From contig NC_081334.1 of assembly GCF_022539665.2 (NCBI RefSeq), forward strand, positions 6,790,424-6,854,423: 64,000 bases of DNA, in the 5' to 3' direction. Under the pieces are notes generated by a model. The model saw nothing but the letters and a program-made list of their open reading frames with translations, had not been told where the DNA came from and made no database searches. Below are positions 60,031 to 64,000 of this stretch, piece after piece. The position numbers and the translations under genes are program-made. The number at the start of each line of letters is the position of its first letter. The first letter of the stretch is position 1. The stretch is from Daphnia carinata (Eukaryota; Arthropoda; Branchiopoda; Diplostraca; Daphniidae).

Positions 60031-60304
60031 GATTTTTTGGTTTTTTTCTTATATATTGTGGACTTGCATTTACACTTAGAATAAAACTGAAATGCATTTC
60101 TGCAATATACTCTTCTACATTATTCTACTTTATTTTTACACATCCACTGAGGTTTGAACCCAGGGTAACAGGTATCGCAGTTAAAAGCTCTACCACAGAG
60201 CTAAGAAGCTTATGGAAGTAATAGAAAGATAAACATATAGTTGTGAAAGACTGCATAAACATCCTAGACGATAACATATGATATGCGATAATAAAAAATT
60301 TAAA
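60031..60304. other. Central spacer of the palindrome
   Basis: About 270 bp unique to the centre. It carries a tRNA-like module (60147-60210, minus strand) and the unit-terminal sequence GATAACATATGATATGCGAT also seen at the end of copy 2. Confidence 0.7.
60147..60210 (-). repeat. tRNA-like module with intact T-arm in palindrome centre
   Basis: On the minus strand, TAGCTCTGTGGTAGAGCT (box A and D-arm, 60186-60203) is followed by a T-arm CTGGG-TTCAAAC-CTCAG (60147-60163) with a 5-bp stem including one G-T pair. The anticodon and acceptor stems are poor. Confidence 0.5.
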
Positions 60305-60649
60305 TATATCTCGTGGCTCAATGTTAGAGCATCGGCGTTAAATGCTGAATGTCTGGGGATCGGACATACGAGTAAAACAAAATACAAAATTACTTCATAA
60401 AATATCCAGATTGTTCCTTGAATCTAAGTTAAAGAATTCAAAGAGTGTAATAAATAATACTTACAGGTAAACGATAAACCAATGGAAACAATGCTTACCA
60501 TCAAAGGTGACAAAAACAATAAAGGTGAATTAAGCAAGCTAAATATAAAAAGTGTAACGTGTGAACACAGCGAATACAGACAATGAAAGAAACGAATTTT
60601 GCAAAAAATATTTTATAAAAAAAATTTTATTGACAATTCTCTGCACTTT

Positions 60650-61042
60650 ACAATTATTTTTGCAACTTTAAAAAGGCACAATAGCCCTTTCAAAAGTTGC
60701 CGTCAACCCAGGCAGGGGGAGACACTGCCTTGTTGACCCACCGGGGAGATTACCCGGTGATTGGCTAAGAGAAGCCGGAAGAAGAGCTGAAGATTTGGAA
60801 CATTTTTACAGGAGCGATTAACCTTTAGTTCGGATTTGTGGGCAGCCACGTCACCCTCCGTGAACACATCATCGGACGAAGCGGCACCCCACGTCCCCTT
60901 TCCGGCCAGAGCCCTCCAAACCTCGGTATATGTTGTTTTTATATATACCGTACAGTAGGGGCATGACCCCCTACGGGCTTATTATGAGTCAAGGGGAAAC
61001 GGGGCTTCAGAAAAGAAGGGAGCCCAGATATGCACTTCAATT
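60650..61042 (-). ncRNA. Structured segment, copy 4 (inverted)
   Basis: The minus-strand counterpart of copy 3, with the same stem-loops. The terminal GCAACTTT...AAAGTTGC stem is at 60662-60700, and the CGGTATAT/ATATACCG and GTAGGGG/CCCCTAC stems lie near 60930-60980. Confidence 0.5.
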
Positions 61043-61770
61043 TTTTTAATATCAAATACCGTCTGGGGAATCCGAATTAAGTATAGCAATGTCATGTCAT
61101 CCATCCAATCAATACAATTTATTCAGTGTCTTGCCCCAACCAAGAATTTTTTCAGATCCAATGTTACTATTAACCTATATTGAGAAAAGAAAAACAACAC
61201 AGTTAAACACATCAATTGTTGATCATGGAACTTACATGACTCATAGATTCAACTTCTGGTGGAAGCTTGGGAAAGGACATACAAATTGCAGATTAACTTC
61301 ATTGTATAAGGCTCTTGAATGATAAACTAGCACCTGTAGAATGTTGCATTGTTGATAGTTGTGTTCCCAGTACATGAAAATCCTTTCCTATTGGATAAAA
61401 TTTTTTTGGTAGATAAGACCTGGTTGGCAAAAAGGAGGAGAAATTCTTCGTCATAAATTCAAAATTATTTGAAGAAAAATCCTTTCATACCTAAACAGTC
61501 CATGTATGATGTTCATCTCTGCAATAGCAGAAAAATTAAAACATCTTTAGGGCCATTTAAGTACCCAGTTTCCCCAACACTCTGAACGTAAAGGACAAGT
61601 TGTTCTTTAGACAGAGAAGCAGAATTATTTGAGGCTTCTAGCTGTGACAGAACTATAAAGGATTGCTGTTGTACTGGATTCATTAACACAAGATGGTACT
61701 TCTCATTATGCAATTTGCATTACTCTATTAATTTACCTCATACCTTAATGGTAATGCACTCTGTGTTTTT

Positions 61771-62502
61771 TCATCTGTAGGCTGACTCTTCCATCCTGTA
61801 ACACTTCCAGACTTGATTTGATCCCCCATTAAATTCTGTGAATGCAAAATAATAGCATTAAAAATACTTTTTCAATAGACATAAAACCGAAAAGTACCTA
61901 ATCCATGTTTCATGTTGAACTTGTGCCATATCTTGCTTTCCGTACCACACCCATTTTCGGCCCAAATACGGTCCCACAATTGTTCACTTCCTTCACTGCA
62001 TGGGCTTATTACTAACGGTTCTTTTTGTGCAGCACTAACAGAATTTAAATTTAACACACTGTCAGGTGGTAGACTGAATATCTAAACAATAAATAATTGT
62101 TTGTTAAAATTCTATACTTATTTTGAATTCTTATTTGAAAAGTTTATGTACCTGAATGTGTTCGCCTAATGCCAATTCATCCTCATGTTCAGTTAGGTTT
62201 GAGTTTGGAGAAACCTCCTTCACTGTTTGGAAACTGTTCCGTTCCAATTTGTTCTTTTCCCCTAGCTGAGCTTGTAGACTCAAACTTTGAGCTACAAAAC
62301 ACAAATGAATAAAAGCAAATAAATAGAATCATTATGTATTAGGCCTTACCATCCTTAGCTTTGCTGTTATCTAATATTTTGTGCTGTTGCAATAATTGAG
62401 CCTGCAGGTCCATAATTTGATCTAATAAACAATAATTAATAATTCAAAACAAATATAATAATGTTCATACTTACCATTTTTTTGTTTTATTATCTTATCC
62501 AT
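61771..62502 (-). CDS. Small spliced gene in right palindrome arm (duplicate of the left-arm gene)
   Basis: The same five-exon structure on the minus strand, from ATG at 62502 to TGA at 61773-61771. Splice sites are conserved. Differences seen include Ser to Pro in the AAQKE(S/P)LV segment, Thr to Ser in CGTE(T/S)K, and changes near the end of exon 1 (IIQQKDG versus IIKQKNG) and in exon 3 (the VFPN segment). The reading frame stays open in both copies, which suggests either very recent duplication or selection. The function is unknown. Confidence 0.45.
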
Positions 62503-62718
62503 TTTTCAATTGTTCCTCCAGCCACGCGTTATTCTCCATCCACGTTACTCAACTAACTGCGAATGGCATCCAATGGACTGAAATTGCCTACGCCAGTAAT
62601 AATGAGTCTGAGCGGTAGATGGCTACGTGTCGGAAAAAAGAAAAAAGTGCGATTTTTTTTTTTTTTTATGTAAAACGGATTGCCATAGTAAAACGGATTG
62701 CCATAAGCCTGACCAAAT

Positions 62719-62744
62719 AAGCCCGACCAAATTTCGTCGGGCTT
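62719..62744. repeat. Perfect 9-bp palindrome AAGCCCGAC / GTCGGGCTT
   Basis: The arms at 62719-62727 and 62736-62744 sit just outside the right boundary of the large palindrome. A related CCCGACT/AGTCGGG dyad occurs at about 62947-62962. Confidence 0.85.
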
Positions 62745-63475
62745 ACAATTTTTTTCTTCAAGAACTGACACTCATCGGAATTGATTGAATATCACAAGAT
62801 ATACTCAAAATTTAATGCTGATACCAGTAAAATTGCTATTTTTATCTCTAAATTGATCGTTTTTTAAATAAATCGAATATTTGACGCAATGCTAGCGCGC
62901 CAGTATGCTACAGCGCTAGCGCGATGCAGCCGAAAAAAACTTTAAGCCCGACTAAGTCGGGTGTTTTACCGATATTTTCATAGGTAGCCGATATTTTTTT
63001 TTTTTTTGGGGGGGGGGTTAAAACAGTTCGCCATATTTTATTTTTCTCTTCTATTTTTTTAAATTTTACATTTTACAAAAAACTATGGTCCCAATGAAAA
63101 AATAAACTTAATTTTCGTAATTTTCGTTGAATTCTGAATCGACACCCTTTATTTTTAATTATATCTAGAATTTAATAATAGCCTATAACCCCTCTCACTT
63201 TTGTCAAAATTCCCCCAAAACGACACCTCGTGGAATTCAACGAAAATCATACATTTTATACAGAATTGAACGCTGATTTTCAAAAATGGATTAGTTTTTC
63301 GTCAGCGTAGCCATTTAAAAAATAAACGGATTCCCATATCCCGTCTCATACTTAGGGAACACTTACAGAAAGTCCATTTGTGGATCGCCTAGTTGGGCCA
63401 TAGATATCGGTATAATTACCATGTACGACTAGATTAAACCAGCAAAGAGAAAAAAACAAATGTTAATACTCAGCT
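62745..63475. other. Unassigned AT-rich DNA right of the repeat complex
   Basis: No coding frame was seen. It contains a GC palindrome (GCTAGCGCGCC...GCGCTAGCGCG, about 62892-62921), the second AAGCCCGAC-type dyad and a T/G homopolymer run near 62996-63018. Confidence 0.4.
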
Positions 63476-63479
63476 GTGA

Positions 63480-63640
63480 TGGTGTGTGATCGGTATATAT
63501 AGTGAATTTCAAATCCACGTTCCAAGGCCTGAAACACCATAAAAGCACTAAACGCGGCAGATCTACAATCAAAGAGCCAGAGGATATTTTATTCTCTGTA
63601 ATAGAATTGCCTAAGGTCATTCTTCTAGTCGAGATCACTG
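63480..63640 (-). pseudogene. Probable decayed Ty3/gypsy-type RNase H fragment
   Basis: On the minus strand the frame contains SRRMTLGNSITEN and later KFTIYTDHTP, in the order and spacing of the SR-L-x...YSITE-KE and (F/V)-x(2)-TDH motifs of LTR-retrotransposon RNase H domains. The intervening part is scrambled, as expected after frameshifts. It is too short and degraded to assign a family. Confidence 0.35.
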
Positions 63641-63688
63641 CAAAAGGTCAAGGTAGAATGTGAAACATACAGTAAATATGCCGTTGCG

Positions 63689-63728
63689 TATATAAGGACG
63701 GCAGGTAGCTCAACAATTCACAGTCATG
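63689..63728 (+). promoter_or_regulatory. Candidate TATA-type core promoter and start codon
   Basis: TATATAAGG (63689-63697) is followed about 25-30 bp downstream by an Inr-like ACAGTC and an ATG at 63726. ATG-GAA is followed by GTATCT, which could be a donor after a very short first coding exon, a layout common in arthropod secreted or cuticular genes. Unspliced, the ATG opens only about 21 codons. Confidence 0.35.
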
Positions 63729-64000
63729 GAAGTATCTTCCTTTGCAGCAGTAGTTTGTCCTAAGGCCACAGCAGGAAGCCCCATACTTTAAGGCATGTAG
63801 AGACTGACTCAGATTTCTTTACTTCATTTGCCAGTTTTACTAGAAAATAAGTAAAGATATTGTTGAGTAAAAGCTAAAAGCATCTGTGTACGCAAATGCA
63901 CACTTATAATTTTGTCATTTTATACCACTGATATAGTTTCTGTTATGTGATGTGTTTCCATAATTGTTATTATGCTCGGTCCAGCAGTGCAAATTATTCA

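Larger units (their letters stand above)
60305..62687 (-). repeat. Right arm of the palindrome (repeat unit copy 4, inverted)
   Basis: The reverse complement of the left arm. On the minus strand its order is boundary, small gene (62502 to 61771), second conserved open stretch (61713 to 61513), structured segment (about 61042 to 60650), AT-rich tail, then a tRNA-like module with box A at 60314-60330 near the centre. Confidence 0.9.

Noticed and set aside
59100-61322. Matching 77-codon frames in the two palindrome arms (59100-59333 minus, 61089-61322 plus)
   Set aside because: They are identical only because the arms are. They are antisense to the small gene's 3' part and lack any family resemblance; not enough to call a gene.
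1-64000. CRISPR array or other prokaryotic defence system
   Set aside because: There are no direct repeats with regular spacers, no ribosome-binding-site-led operons, and spliced eukaryotic genes throughout.

Overview
The window looks like a piece of an arthropod nuclear genome, most probably a small-genome branchiopod crustacean such as Daphnia. That assignment is an inference: many short GT-AG introns (about 50-100 bp) in the housekeeping genes, arthropod-like orthologues, and noncoding DNA saturated with homopolymers and microsatellites. There is no operon structure or prokaryotic signal.

Layout. (1) 1-2.5 kb, minus strand: the 5' two-thirds of a USP19 orthologue (CS domain, USP core, MYND finger), cut by the window edge. 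(2) About 4-14 kb: long low-complexity noncoding DNA. (3) 14.4-20.55 kb, minus strand: one uninterrupted 2048-codon frame for a nuclear protein with about 12 zinc fingers, five of them built on a near-identical CNKYF(L/M)(K/R)TH...HGI core. (4) 20.6-32.5 kb: more homopolymer-rich noncoding DNA. (5) 32.5-42.1 kb, plus strand: a CAAP1 (caspase activity and apoptosis inhibitor 1) orthologue in five exons with long poly-A/T-rich introns. (6) 43.9-52.2 kb, plus strand: a compact cluster of three genes with small introns: an unrecognised protein with five K-S-G-L-x-P-(I/V/L)-(K/R) repeats and two SxIP-like motifs, a BORCS6 orthologue, and a USP31/USP43-class deubiquitinase. (7) 52.7-53.6 kb, minus strand: U1 snRNP protein C, convergent with the USP. 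(8) 54.9-55.7 kb: what looks like a decayed USP4/USP15-type relic. (9) 56-62.7 kb: a repeat complex. A roughly 400-bp segment able to fold into several hairpins occurs four times, twice inside a huge palindrome (arms about 2.3 kb, spacer about 0.3 kb) whose arms each carry the same small spliced gene and tRNA-like modules. (10) 62.7-64 kb: palindromic short repeats, a probable decayed Ty3/gypsy RNase H fragment, and a good TATA-type core promoter reading off the right end.

How it fits together. The recognised genes are mostly unlinked housekeeping functions: ubiquitin removal (USP19, USP31-like), lysosome positioning (BORCS6), splicing (U1-C), apoptosis control (CAAP1) and transcription (zinc fingers). 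They do not form a pathway. The strongest candidate for something undescribed is the structured repeat and palindrome at 56-62.7 kb. Its predicted stem-loops recur in diverged copies, with one clear compensatory base-pair change, and a read-through transcript of the palindrome would form a dsRNA of more than 2 kb. Second is the SGLxPI-repeat protein, a candidate microtubule plus-end partner.

Limits. All exon joins were read by eye from splice consensus and reading frame, and all orthology is from memory of family sequences. No search, folding or alignment program was run.
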